Assembly (NCBI RefSeq): GCF_001186125.1
Contig: NW_014040531.1
Location: 36,289 to 100,288, forward strand
Direction of reading: 5' to 3'
DNA: 64,000 nucleotides
DNA from: Sphaeroforma arctica JP610
Taxonomy: Eukaryota > Opisthokonta > Ichthyosporea > Ichthyophonida
Shown: piece after piece, positions 1 through 13,206 of the stretch
Numbering within the stretch: position 1 is the stretch's first letter
How the letters are laid out: every line of letters starts with the position of its first letter
Translations under genes and position numbers: made by a program
The notes under the pieces: generated by a model
Databases searched by the model: none
What the model saw: only the letters and a program-made list of their open reading frames with translations
What the model was told of the DNA's origin: nothing

Positions 1-2590
1 TAATATTTCATATATCAACAGGTGTATATTGTATGTGTATACATAAGATTTAATCTGGACACGTAACAGGTCAATTGTTAACGGATGTCTGTATTTTCAC
101 TGATGCTCAAAATATCAAGGTTTGAATACGATGTATCAAAAGGGGAGAGATTATCAGATGGAGTTGTGCGATGGTATGCCTGTTTGAAATGTTTGCAAAA
201 AATCCTCGTCCTCATGTTTATGTATATACGAATCTATGGTGATTTCTTGGCGCTGATTAGGTACAATCCTTCTGAACTCGAAGTAAACTAAAACAGTCTG
301 TACAGTTGCTCATTGCTTTTTGCTCATGCCTGTCTCTCATTCAGCACTCTGTTGTGTTCGATCACGGCGAGGCGATGGCGGCATTGTATTGATTCAGTAC
401 TGTGTTGCTTAAAACTATATCGTATAAGTCACGCTTTCCCATCCGTTGCGGCCCATATGAGAAAATTGGACGCATCAGTTGTCTGTTGTCACTTGTAGGC
501 CTGTAGCCTTATCACTCGCAGGGCTTTGTCAATCGCTGCCTACAGGCGCAGGGCCCGGAGCCCCGTGCCCGGGATCCCATAAAGGTATCCTCTCTTTTGT
601 TTTAGTAAAAAAAAATAGTATTTCAGTAACAAAAGAGTGATTTATTTTTATTTCTGCATCCTCTGGCTACTCTCTCAATTCTGCTTCTCTATAAACAACA
701 ATACTGCATACACTATACTCTTTTTCTACACTCTAATTACACTACTCTCTCTACTAAAGTCTACAGGCTACACACTACAGCCTTATTTACACTCTATGTA
801 CAGTCTATTTACACTCGCACTCAACAGTCTATTTACACTCTAAATATAGTCACACAGACTCTACACAGCAGCATACACTGTATACACAGGGAGTTAAAGA
901 GACATGATCATGAGCTGGGGTCAACTCATGAATCCTGTGATGGACGCCATCAAGATGACCATGTTTTATTCTAATAAATTTGTTCGTCAGCGCCTATAAT
1001 CAGAGGTCAGAGGGTTATCAGAGAGTCAGAGGCAGCGGCCTCAGACTCAGAGGCTAAATACATTATACAAACCCAAAATATCAGTCATCACCAGTTCACA
1101 TAACAAAATTGAAAATACACCGCCTCCTTTGAGTCCTTTCACAGGTCTTCTTCAGAGTTCAGACTCCCCAGCGAGTGAGAGAGAGAGAGAGAGAGAGGGA
1201 CAACACTCACAACAGTCTCTGAACTTCTGAAGTCTGGCCTCTCTTATACAATTTATGTTTTTACCCCCCCCCCCCCCCCCCCCTTTCCCCACCTCGAGTT
1301 GAGAACTGAGAATGTCGGAGACTGAGAGAGAGAGCTGAAGCCAGAGAGCCTGAGACTCAGAGAGAGAGAGAGAGTCTGTGAAGTGAATTTAAAATACCGT
1401 CTATTTAGAAGGCGGTGAAAATACTCTGTTCTTATCATAGTTCTACAACTCTACACTCTACAGCTACTCACGCTCCCAGTGACCCAGTAGTATTATCTTT
1501 GAGAGACTCGGAGTCTCAAACATTCAAACACTCCAACTCTCACTCAGATGACTCGAGAGTCGAGAGAATCCCAAGATGATGGGGCGGGGGGAATAAACAG
1601 AAATGGCGATTGGTTGCGAAGGCATCGATCAGCTCTTGTTGCTGAATTATTTTGAATGCGATTCAATGTTTCTGCTCAGAGAACCAATGGGTTACGTAAC
1701 TCGTAGTCAAGCAATTTATAGTATATATTTTACTGGCGTGTATTTTTAAAGTATCTATTTTTGGAATGGCTTTTTAATTTAAAAAAACACTAACAAATAG
1801 TATTGGATGTCGACCCGAACCGCAACAGCAAGCTTCCGAGTTGCCACTTCAGAATGATTTTGCCCACTGTTTGCTGTGCCTCTACCGTTAAAGGCGTTCA
1901 GGCAACCAACTCCAGTCGTTTCCGTATAGTCTCGCACACAGCATTTCTTATGACTTCATATAAAATTCGCGAGTTATCGTTGAAAAACAACACTTCTGCC
2001 TACTAGACAGATAGAGAAGTTATTCGACCCCTCGACTAGATCAATAACGTTATTTTCCTTTTATAGGTGACACACAACTCGCTAGCAACTGGAACCTGAG
2101 GTACGTGTAATCGTGTTCAGGAATGTTAGACGAGTACTACATAACATTGCCCACACATTTGATCGCACATCGATATTTTTTCTTCTTCCATGAGAGCCAT
2201 CACTGTGCATCGCCAATCAGCTTGTAAGTGTCACAGAAGTTGTAAATACGATTTATGCTCAGACTCACACTGTAAATAGGATGTATATCGTTAGCACAGA
2301 GCCAACTGACCGTTTTATATGCACGTTCGCGAAAAATAACTTTGTGCTTAGGCTGAGTAAACATATCGAGATATAGCCACCGACGGTTTAAACATAAGTC
2401 TCCAGTGGCATCTCTCAGATTGTAGTGCGAGGTTTCGTGACATCTCTATAAAGGCAAGACTTGACATTTGATGGTTAGATTCTGTCGGATTAATGTTGGA
2501 CTGAAAGATTGGATTAGAGTTTACGACTCACAGAATTCGTTAAATCGAGACATTGATAGGCAGCAACTACTCCAGTATATAACATCCTTT
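1..2590. other. Left-edge non-coding region
   Basis: No open frame here shows splice-compatible, family-like coding sequence. The stretch at about 640-900 is a loose repetition of short A-C-T-rich words (variants of TTTACACTCT and CTCTACA). A GC-rich patch with CCCGG and GGGCCC words lies near 540-580. The region upstream of 3239 should contain the promoter of the Agd3-like gene, but I cannot point to a specific element. Confidence 0.5.
1160..1395. repeat. GA/CT-rich simple repeats with a poly-C run
   Basis: Several blocks of (GA)n and of GAGTC/CAGAG words flank an uninterrupted run of about 18-19 C at roughly 1265-1283. This is low-complexity sequence. The short reading frame over it on the minus strand, ending in polyglycine, is a by-product. 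Confidence 0.8.
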
Positions 2591-2591
2591 T

Positions 2592-2817
2592 ACTAACCAA
2601 GATAGCGTGTCGCCTTATTCGATAGGTTTGGGTTCATTGTATATATATAGCTGTATGGTATAAGTAATGCCCTAATACAGTGTTAAAAGGATTGTGATGA
2701 CTAGCCAAGATAGCGTGTCGTCTAATTCGATAGGTTTGGGTCCACTGTATATATTGCTGGTGTTGATACTATGGTACAAGTAGTGCCCTAATACAGTGAG
2801 GAACGTTTGTGATGAAA
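2592..2817. repeat. Tandem duplication, period about 107 bp
   Basis: Two direct copies begin at 2592 and 2699. Both contain the words AAGATAGCGTGTCG, TTCGATAGGTTTGGGT and GTGCCCTAATACAGTG (second copy) or its near match ATGCCCTAATACAGTG (first copy). They differ at scattered bases and by small indels, so the duplication is not recent. It lies about 400 bases upstream of the Agd3-like start codon. Confidence 0.8.
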
Positions 2818-3238
2818 AGAGTGAAATTTCTGTGAATGTATTGATTGATCTATCACATCAAAGCAAACAGTCGCCACGTATATGAGAACGTACATATTGA
2901 ACAGAAAAGTGTATTGTGTTAAATCTTGATGACTTCGCTGCCTTGTCAAACTTCATCATGTCTGCATTGTCCTATTTTGAATGTATAAGTGCTGTTATTC
3001 TCACACGACGAGCACCACAGGTTTAAATATTGAGGTGGTTATAAAAATACATTGCCGAAATTTGCATGCAAGGATCAAAAAACGCAAGAGGATGTTTTGT
3101 TTAGAACCAAATATCAGAAAAGCCGAACAGTACATCAGTCTGTGCGGCATGAATACTTGAGCGCTTCTAGGGCACTCGTTAAATATATAACAACCATACT
3201 TTTACAAAACCGACTACTTCGCAGATTTCTACGGCAAA

Positions 3239-6200
3239 ATGTTGAGATCTTTCTTAACGGCCGCAATAGGTCTATCGGCCATCGGCAGCTTAGCTGTCGT
3301 ATCAGCTGCACAGCCAGCGAACGGTATGTTGTTTAGTGGTTTATGTATGCATGTATGTCCGGTTGTGTGGGAATAAAGTGAGCGTATGAGTGTTTGTCTT
3401 TTGCTTTCAAATGTAACTCTTATATTGTAAGCTTTGATGCACACGAAAATATTCGCGCACAGATACACAGTGTACAAATACGCGTATAACTATAGTAAGG
3501 GATTCGCCAACATTTACACGCGAGTCTTGTTAAGTGCTGTGTTCACGCATGTCAATGATATTTGATAGACATGAAGTGTTTACAAAATCATAGTGCACAC
3601 ACGGCCCTGTTAGCCCTGTTAGGTACATATTCAAGGCGTGGCAGGTATGGACCATACGCACATCCACTAAGCAATCAAAAGCGAGCCGACTCAGCTCACT
3701 GCAAACAAATTGGTGTATTTGAACGAAATGACTGACATGAAGTGGGGAAGTGCTAATAGCGTACACTAGGCAGGGCCTTAATACAATTTTTTTGAAGGAA
3801 AGGATAGTGTGCCAATTAGTGGAGTGAGGGTGTAAGTACTCGTATACTATACTACCGTGCGCGACCTTGTGCCGTTTATTAGCTTTTAATAGCTTTACCT
3901 GTAGCATTTTCTCTCGATAGACTGACATGTGCGTTGACAGATCGTTTTCAATTCGCAGACCTTCATTGAAACCCCTAATGTTTCTTATCTTTCTCAATCC
4001 CTTAAATCCCCACAGTACTGAGTATGTGTGGCGCAGACTATGCGACGTTGTTCGACACCGACTTCAACGCAGTTTCCGCTAATACCAACTGCAACGACGC
4101 ATACGTTGAGATACCTGAGGGATGGGAAATAGCCGCCGCAGACGATCTGAATGTGCCTTTTATCCTCGGGAAAACGGTGCGTGGCACACTGACATGTAAA
4201 ACGTACAAGTACAACTAGTGGTCATATTGAGATCTACAAGCGAATGATTCTGGGTTTCTATCTACATTCTCCTATTCATGTGACTGTTGTATTGTATATA
4301 TCGGCGGGTATCTTTGTTTAATACGTGAGATGATGTTCCCGTTGCTGTTGTGCACAAATAGGCAGGTTAGCACGAGCTACTCCGTCTGTCGGCGGACAGA
4401 ATAGAGTGCGGTGATGACTAACACTACCCCCAAAATAAATTGGTCGTCATCAAATACAGTCTTCCTTTGGAGTGGATGCTCTGGTTCTAGCCGATGGTCA
4501 TGCCTATCATCATGACAACAAGGGTGTGGCCAAGTTGGACGCTATCCACATTCAGGATAACACAGTGAAGGTTGTATCGTGTGCCACTTCCACTGCAGTT
4601 CTGATTCGAAAGGTGACAGCTAAAGCGACACAGACAGACTACACGATTAGGTAAGCGTATCTGTCCGCCATATATATCGCATAGTAAGGTGGGGTCACCA
4701 CAGCAAGATATCGAAGCTAACTATTTATGTGCGGTTGTTCGTAGGTGTAGGAGCCCACGAATATAACAAATTAACCACATATCATATACTCTGCCCAATA
4801 TGGAGTACACAATGGATAGTGTATAAGGCAACACTTGAACCAGCAATATAAAAGTGGCTCGTACCACCCTACCAACGACGATTAATTCGACCATAGGCAA
4901 ACACAGCGTAATTGAAGGCTGCTCTAAAAGCGTTTTCCCCTTAAACACGAACGCTCGCATCTGCCAACCAAGATTTTTTGGTTTATAACGACACACCAAC
5001 TTGATGATGACAAGAAAATATACAGAACAAAACGATGCAGACTGCCCTGGGTGAGAAATTGTAAAAGTCATATATATCTAAGCAGATAGCGACGTATGAA
5101 GCAGTACATTTGCACATTTCTCGCAGTATGGTAAACCACTGGAAATCTCTTTCAAACTAGGAGCTTTAACACACAGAAATAGTTCTTTACGTCTGAGGCC
5201 GGAACCTTGATTAACCGTGTTTTACACATCTACAGAATGAGAACTCTCATCCTCTCCACCAACGAGGCTGTGCATCAGTCGGTCATCAACATCTACCTGG
5301 GCTTTGGTGCCCCGTACACACTAGTTGACTTGCACGAGAACTCGTTACCCGCCATGCAGGACAGCACTGGTATGCTTATCACCTGTGATTTGAATTGGCA
5401 CTCGTCGCATACGGTCGCGCACTTGTGTGAATTATGGCATATGTGATTTCATGCTCGAAGGACTATCATTGGTACTTTGCATGTTCATCTATCTTTGTTG
5501 ACCAGGATCTAAAAAATCTCAATCTCAATATTTAAAACCGAAATTGATGCAGGACCGTTGTTCAATGCCATTGTGCTGACTTCCGCTGAGCTGATGATGG
5601 CAGGCGACAACGCCGGAGAGTATATGCCTGCACTAGACGGTGAGGGATGGTCACAGCTGTACGAGTACGCCGAGACGTATAATGTGCGCATCACTGTGAT
5701 GCACACCACCCAGAACGCCGACACTGCGCTGCTTGGCACAGGTAATTGTGTGCCAGATATGATTGGTGTTTGGGTCTCAGGTGATCAGTTGTTTATCATA
5801 CATCGCATGCATAGAGTGGACTGGTTTTCCACGTGCGGATAAACCATTTTCATGCTATCCCTGAAGTGCATTTGCCTAGAATAGTTTTGCACTTCAACTG
5901 CCAGCCGTTTGCAGTATGTTGTCGTCAAGGCAACAACCACTTACACAGTGCACTATCTATGTTAACGGTTGCATCCAGAAACTTCTAAAACCATTAACCC
6001 ATTAACTCACGCAATGATCACAGGGGAAGGCACAAGTGATGCACAAGTCATTGAGTGGCTGGACAACCCCATGTCACTGTCTCTTAATGACTCTGTGCCC
6101 CTGACTGCAAAGTTGCCACTCGGCCAAGGTAAGACATTTGTGTGTTGTGGACCAATACTGCAGTTTCAGTTCTTAAGATGTCGCTGTTGTCCTGTACCTT

Positions 6201-9200
6201 TGGATCGAGAAGGTGACGATTGTTATGCATGCGGCGCTTACATTCAAATATGGTCTTTGTTGACTGCTGACTCTAGCAGCGAAAAGGAGACGGATTTCAA
6301 CCATCAGTAAACATATATCAGTAAAATATTCATAAACGTATAGCCAAATAGTTATTTGAAGCCTGAACTCAATGTAAATTGATTCCATATCATAGGCGAG
6401 AGTTGGGTCTATCCCGTCAAAATTAGTTCCGGGTCACGCCACATCCTGCCCTTCATGAAGTTCCAGGGTGATACTGGAGTCGCAGGTTTTATTCGCCAGT
6501 GCTACAATCGAGATGTAAGTGGCGTTATATACCCCACCGCAGTCCTGAGATGACAAGTAAAAGTGCTTTAAAACGCCTATATATTCAATATAAATGACAG
6601 TACATAGCATGCACACTTACATACAATGTATATCAGCTTGACAAAACTGTTGCCGAGTATTTTGTGAGGCGATCTAAGATCGCTGAACTGCACATTTGAC
6701 GTCTTTACACTTACCACTGTTGGTTTCCTTGCATCACAGCATGTGTCAAGAAAACTGGATAACACCAAAGAAAGAACGGCGGGAACAATACCAAACACAT
6801 TCTGTAGACTTCTTATCTTTACCTGGGCCACTAACTACCACCACTCAACTAATCGCATTGCAACCTATCACAACCCGAACAGGAGATGCATTTCACCTTC
6901 GCTCCCAATCAGTTCTTCAACAGCACCTACGTGATTGGAGACGTATGGTTTCACTGGGTAAACAAGGGAGTATACCTTGGTCAGCGTCGTGTGCTACTAT
7001 CTCCTCAGGTCGACGATGTCTTCCTGGCCACCGAGTATTACAATATCGAGGCGAATCGTCAGGCTTTGGATGGAGAACCCATGCACAGAGCAAACGCAAC
7101 GGATATGATCATTCTCCGAGACTTTCAGAAGAAAGTCAATGCCGATAATCCGGGATGGGATATCAGGTTTGCAATTGCAGTTTTATGTTTCATACCCAGT
7201 ATAACTACAAGTGTACCTCGAGTCGTATAAGTTATACCAGCCCCTGATGCATTTGTGTGGTACTACAACATAAATTGAGCCTTTGTTTGTGTCGATTGTA
7301 GTGAATATCTTCATGTGAATGATCATCTGGTGTCTAGTAGATGAAGTCACTTTCTGTCGTAGACGTTTCGCTGATGCTTTGAATACGCTTCTTCAGATAT
7401 GAGTTGGCCATAAATGGACAAGGATGGGGAGAGTTTGCGACTTTCAACGGGGACCTTGACGTTCCCTTGGACAACATGAACGACAATCTCCTAGAGTATC
7501 GTGATGGTAAGTGGGTTTTACAACTCGAATGATCTGGTGCATAAATAGAACCAAAAATGTAGAAGCTAAGTACTTCCATATTGCTGAACTGTACACATTG
7601 ACCGAAACGGGCAGTGGTTTGACAAATAGTGTTTCTACTGCGCCCAGCATGAGTGGTTTAGTTCATTGACCTATGACTTGTTGCAATGGTCTCGTCATTC
7701 TGTCATGTCGCATGTTGTTCTACGAAATGGCGCACATATCATAGTTTTACAGGCCTTCAAGAATTTTGCCACCAGTGGCCGTAAATATGCCATCTAAGTA
7801 TTCTGTACGTATGGACATTGTCTAGATATATACCGTGTCCTATGAATGGGATAATCCTTCTATTCTTTTCCTGAATGAGACCTCTGCTAAGCTTCCTTCA
7901 TACTCGAACATTGTTTACCTCTATCAGATTTCTTCTGGGTGACACACACCTGGAGTCATATGGACTTGTACTGCATCGAAAGCAAGTGTGAAGAATTAGG
8001 ATATACACCATACAATGTGTCCTTCGAAGAATTGAATCTCAACGTCGAATTCGCGCAATCCACTCTGTTCACCGGGATCAAGGTATCCTCGTGAATCTAC
8101 TCCTACTTACATCACCCTGTCGCGGCAGTGTTGTGTTCGCATCAAAGTCAAATGCAAGCTGTACAAGCTATGTAATGTACATCCGCCTTATTGGCAGCAA
8201 AGACTATATGGTTTATTTTGCCTTGTTTTACCTGAAACTTTGTTTTATTCGTCCACTATGGTCGCTACAGTACAGCAACGGTACCGTAGGTGAGCGCCTG
8301 GTCGATCTAAACAACATCTGGAATTGGAGTCCCGAATCAATTGTGACTCCCCGTATATCGGGTTTGAACAGATCCGAATCAATCCAGGCCATGCTGGACT
8401 TTGGAATCAAGTATGCCAACATTTGAAAAATAAGTTTACCTTGAGCTTTATTGCAGCATATTGGTCGAGTAGCTAAACTTGTTTTGCCAGTTCCCTAAGG
8501 GTTTATTTCGCAAGTTAGCTCAAGGTGCATATTCTGACATACCTGGAAGTGCACCCAAGTAACACAATCGGCGATTTTTCGACTAGGTGGCTTCAATGCC
8601 CCTATAGAAAGCTTTAAAAAATGATTTCAACTAGCAAGATCATTTAGCTTTCGCCTACACAACATGGTGTATTTCATACTTACACTGAGTTGGCTATTAA
8701 TTCAGGACTGCTGTTGGAGACAATACACGAACGGACTTGCAGGCTCCCAATCCTTACCATACTTTCATGACCGAAGTTGGTATGTGCATTTGTATGATTG
8801 TGTATACTAAATTGGCTCTGGGTTGTTTTGTAGTGGGCATTATCAACCATCGTGGCTCTAAAAATACTTTATATCGCTGACCATCAAACCTCACTATTCA
8901 TCATATTTACATACCTAGGTGGTCTGACTACTAACGAGAAGATGCATGTAATTGCGAGATATGCCACACGTGTCTACTTTGATGTATCTCTTCCTGAAGA
9001 GAGCGTGGCTGAGTTCAACAGTTTCTACGGACCCCAGTATGCACATTCCATCTTGATTCAACATTTAAATATCTGAATTCCACTGAATGCGATATCCTTT
9101 TAGTTCCATCATTTTGTGAGTATCGACCTTTTCACTGTGATTCTCACAAAAGCAAAATATAATAATATTTAGGCAATCAATTACAGTGTTCTTTGTTTGG

Positions 9201-11583
9201 TTGTCTTCTATAGTACTCTGGTACCGCTCTAAAATAATGTGAAGTAGTGGCATACCAACACAGTTTTCTGACCGTTTATCAGCTGCTACGGTTGGAATGA
9301 AGAAGGTCCCATTGTATTCAAAGGTCGCAAGTGTAACACCACATCGTTCCGATACGATCGTGACTTAGAATTGAACGAAATCATGGATATCGAAGGCGCT
9401 TCGACGGCTCTGAATCTTTTCAAGGTAACATATATATTTATACACACACACACATATATATATATATATATTTAGCCAAAAATTAGGTGCCTGCAAAACT
9501 TTCAGAAATTCGAGATTGGAACCACAACCAATTACGACCATGCTTCACACTACATTGTGCCTCAATCACTCAAAATTGAATCAGTGTAGATCAATCAAGT
9601 CTCTGAATCACACTAAATATCACATGTTTCGTCACGGCACCTCTATTTAAATCATCCGTACTGAAACACGCGCATCCTTTTACATAATGCCATACCAGAA
9701 ACGTGCGGATCCCTACATGTTCCATCAAGCGAACATGAAGGCCTTCTGGTGGGATGGAGAGCACCAGTCTCTGCTCTCAATGTGGACCAAGCACGTCATC
9801 AAGTCTTACAGAGAATTCAGTAACCTGCCTGTAATCACTATGAAGGTGTGATTCTACTTTGCTTGTTGTGTGTAGTGTACTTCAATATGTGACGCTTGCA
9901 ACGAGGAATAGTGGGACTTTGCGACTGTGCTGTGTGGTATCCTGCCGCGCTCCTGTCGAGTAATAGCGATCACTAGATGTCGAGTTTTAGATCACAATTC
10001 CTCGCATGATTATATATAAAAATCTATTCAGAATCTCGCCAAGTAAGACGTTTGACTCCACTAGGACGTGCACATTGCTGATAGCAACAATCACATCCCC
10101 TATCACCTGTGGACAACAATACCTTTACAGATGGACGATCTTAGAAAGCATTACGACGAAAGAGCTGCGCGTGATAACTGTGGCATAGACGCACGTCAAA
10201 TCCACAAGTCTGGCTCTGCGACTGTAGGTCTAAGAGTGCGTACATCAAACGCGTGCAAGGTTAAACTTAGTCGATCAACCGGTGCAACTATGCAGTTCGG
10301 GACAAGTAGGAGACGAGCCACAGAGACGGTATGCCAGTTTTGGTTTTGTTGTTAAGCGGGATATTAGAATACCGTGGAGTAGTCTCAGCTTGATACACAT
10401 AAGTAGATCTGGCATTGTGAGTGGAATGCTTCGTGTGGCATTCTAATATCTATAGGATACGTCGCATTCACCCATATTTTGCACACCCACTCGTTTGTGT
10501 AGGATGGCTATGGCTTCGATGAGACACTGAGTATAGACTCATCTGCCGCCGGTGCTGACCAAACTGTGGAGGTACCGTCTTGCGGCAGTCGTTGCGACCC
10601 GTACCCGCAATCTCGTGCCGCCACACCCGTAGACGACGCCGAGTTCGTAAGTTATCTGGACGTATCTGTGCACAAATACAAACTCGATGGACACCTTGCA
10701 GTGTGTTGATACGTGTTCTCTGCTGATTCCAAATGGATAGATCAAGTGTAAACTCTACGTAATGTAAAAAAACAATCGCTCATCAAGTCGGACACATCGC
10801 TATCACGCATGCCACTATATGCAATATTCGCAACCTCGTATCAAACTTGCAATTTCTACTCAAAGGTGATAACTTCTCACCAATATGTACGCACTCGCCT
10901 AATAATCCGGTACGTTCGCTCCACACGATAGACTGTTCCCGACAGCCAAATGGATGACTTCTACACCACTGAAGAACCGGTTGAACAAGGGCCTGTACCC
11001 ACGGACTTCGACCCAGCTGGATCCCCCTACCCTTCTATTGTCGGCGAGGACGCAAATGTAAGTGTTTTATTCCCGACACTTATTCGTACGGTAGCTGATA
11101 TCTCGTTCATATACAGAGTATCCCTATCATTTTTGTATGTCTTCCGTGGTTGAATAGCCGTTCCATCCTCAAATAGTAAGACAAGGTCACTACAGACGTC
11201 AATTCGAAAATGACTCTTGATAAGATGTGGGTTTGAACCCCGTGTTTGCATTCGAGCTGCAACTATACACGAGTGATCATTAGTTTACCCTCCTCATCTT
11301 TGGTAACCCTTCATCAAGCGCACTCGAATCTTTGCTGCGCAAGCAGACACGAACGCGTACTCAAACGGCAAATTTAAATACATGATCTCAGCGGAAGTCT
11401 GATAGCGGAGTACCCGCGTGGGCCATTGGGGTGGCTGTGGCGGGCGCCATCTTTTGCTTTGGACTGTTTGTAGCCATCATCGTCATTTGCAAACGTAAAC
11501 GCGACCGACAGAAAAAGCTTGCCGCCAAGCAACTCGCCGTTAACCGATACGAAACTACTCAACCCAGTGTTTCTTCTTGTTGA
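3239..11583 (+). CDS. Agd3-like polysaccharide deacetylase (CE18/CBM87 type) with a C-terminal membrane anchor
   Basis: I assembled 19 exons giving 959 residues: 3239-3323, 4016-4176, 4460-4650, 5236-5369, 5553-5741, 6024-6128, 6396-6514, 6883-7166, 7397-7506, 7928-8082, 8271-8410, 8706-8779, 8919-9036, 9283-9424, 9699-9845, 10065-10328, 10503-10646, 10932-11057, 11392-11583. Every junction is GT-AG and the phases agree. The ATG opens a signal peptide (about residues 1-25). Residues ~146-328 resemble the CBM87-like part of fungal Agd3. Residues ~345-720 resemble its deacetylase domain, with LSPQVDDVFL (Asp372/Asp373), THTWSH (His466/His470), VGDNTR and DPYMFHQAN. Aspergillus Agd3 deacetylates galactosaminogalactan; here the substrate is inferred only. 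Residues ~905-929 form a transmembrane helix followed by KRKR and a 30-residue cytoplasmic tail, absent in secreted Agd3. The family call rests on remembered motifs. The last two junctions are the least certain. Confidence 0.85.
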
Positions 11584-11809
11584 GTGGAGAATATGTTGTC
11601 AAATTACATCTTTGGAATGTGTTTATAGGTCTATACAACATTTTGTATGTACAGCATATAACTAAATGCAACAAAGCTGAGGCATCGGACATCACAAGCT
11701 GATGTAATAATATTAGAAATTGCTCAAAAGCTCAGTCATATAGCACTCACCGCCCCACACTTTACTACATAACTATTTCAAACGAACACACCAAACTATC
11801 ACAATTTGG

Positions 11810-11815
11810 AATAAA
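11810..11815 (+). terminator. Candidate polyadenylation signal AATAAA
   Basis: AATAAA lies 227 bases after the stop codon of the Agd3-like gene, in AT-rich sequence. It is the first canonical hexamer seen downstream. The cleavage site itself cannot be read from sequence. Confidence 0.45.
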
Positions 11816-12435
11816 GGAAAACATAAACATAATTGAAGGTCGTATCTGGACTTGGATGCTATTCTAGGAAGTCTTCTGTAGAAATTAACATTAGGGCCTT
11901 AGTAAATAAACTATTCAATCAAAGCAGTAAATTGAGTATGCTGACGTCTTTTTCGTTCCGGGGTTTGACTTCGGCTGGTCTCAATCGGAGTGCTCAAATG
12001 TAAATATCACGAAATATTACACAATTTACTAAAAGTACTAAAGTATTATCCGGACCCGAGGTCAGCTTCTTGAACAGACTGGTGAAATAAAAGGTACAAC
12101 TTGTTCTTTTCAGTACAAGTCTTTCGGCCACTTCCCTCTGGTCCTACAGTCGAATTTGGGGATTTAGTGTTTTTGTAGCATAAAGAGAACCAAATCAAAA
12201 ACAAATACAAATAGTAGATGCAAGAAGGAATGCACACAATCTGTTCTCTTTTAGAAATACTCCGCCTCCCCTGTAAAACTTTCAAAAGCTGACCCACTGA
12301 TACGGGTGATGAGACATCGCCGCAATAAAACGGGAATCGATCTTAATAATAAACGTTTATAACTGTTCAGCTAGACTCCTTCCTGTCACTTTATCTTTTT
12401 ACTTCTGGATGAGCTTTTTTGACAAGATGAATTTA
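11816..12435. other. Non-coding stretch, nothing recognised
   Basis: AT-rich sequence with short open frames only. A minus-strand frame at 12046-12297 contains a hydrophobic stretch but no recognisable motif and no convincing splice partners. I see nothing else here. Confidence 0.5.
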
Positions 12436-12439
12436 TCAT

Positions 12440-12640
12440 AACACGTTTTCTCAAACAACCGACGCGGCGAATAGTCAACAACTCGGAGATAAGGTTCATT
12501 CTGGCTGTCTTTGTAATGCAAACGTAGAAACATGTTGTTGGCTCACAGGTACGAGAATTGTATGTATAGGTGTACAAGAATTACAATTTGTAGTCGTATC
12601 CCTAGTATTTCCAATGTGGAACGACATGAGTGAACAGCCT
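12440..12640 (-). pseudogene. Fragment of the repeat-protein family (copy C, second-exon region)
   Basis: On the minus strand this stretch matches 16930-17135 of the better copy, both in the exon (KDSQNEPYLRVVD against YKGSKSGPYVRVADD) and in upstream intron-like sequence (shared words TGTTGTTG, GGCTCACAGGT and AACGACATGAG). The conserved GGW part of the exon is replaced by SPRRLF and no start exon is seen nearby. It is an isolated remnant. Confidence 0.6.
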
Positions 12641-13206
12641 ATCTGCATGATTCACGAACGACTGTTGAGCACGTTGCTTCAGTAATCATGAAATTATTAA
12701 TCACTCTGGTCAATGCATTCTCCCAAAAAACTACAGTTTCATGGCTCCCCCAGTTTTCTTCGCGGGGTGGTCGCTGGAACTACAGTCTGGGCATCTGACC
12801 CCATCTCTACCCTGAATAGTATTGGTTAGTATTTAAGGTATAATATATGTTTCATGAACACTCATTAACGGCAAATGCTTTTTGGGTTCTCAAAGACAAT
12901 TAATTATTTGTTATAAGCCAATACTTTGGGAGCCACAGGTTTGCGCTCCTTTCCAATCGAGTGATTTTACATTCGCGACCGCTCTGCGCCGACCTGTTCG
13001 ACCACTGATATATTTGCGCAATACTTTCCTCTCCATATCTTGGGATGATACAACCCATTTATTCAAAGTGCGGCTGTAGATATAGGTCCAGCGAAATGGC
13101 GACATTAGAAACAGGCGCAACTCGCTGAGCGGATTTTTTTTCCAGAAGCGTTGAATTCACGCACCAGTAAAAAGTGTTCATGTTCAAAACTTCTTTCGCA
13201 GACCAC

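Noticed and set aside
313-498. Plus-strand 61-codon frame
   Set aside because: No recognisable motif, no splice partners and no composition difference from the non-coding surroundings.
6733-6882. Frame upstream of exon 8 in the Agd3-like gene as part of the exon
   Set aside because: It is in a different frame from the conserved FTFAPNQFF segment. The acceptor at 6882 joins in phase to the exon ending at 6514.
11228-11245. GGGTTTGAACCCC, a tRNA-like T-arm word
   Set aside because: Neither strand gives an A box, D arm or acceptor stem. It lies in the last intron of the Agd3-like gene.
12046-12297. Minus-strand 83-codon frame with a hydrophobic segment
   Set aside because: No homology to the neighbouring gene family and no supporting splice sites, so it is not called.
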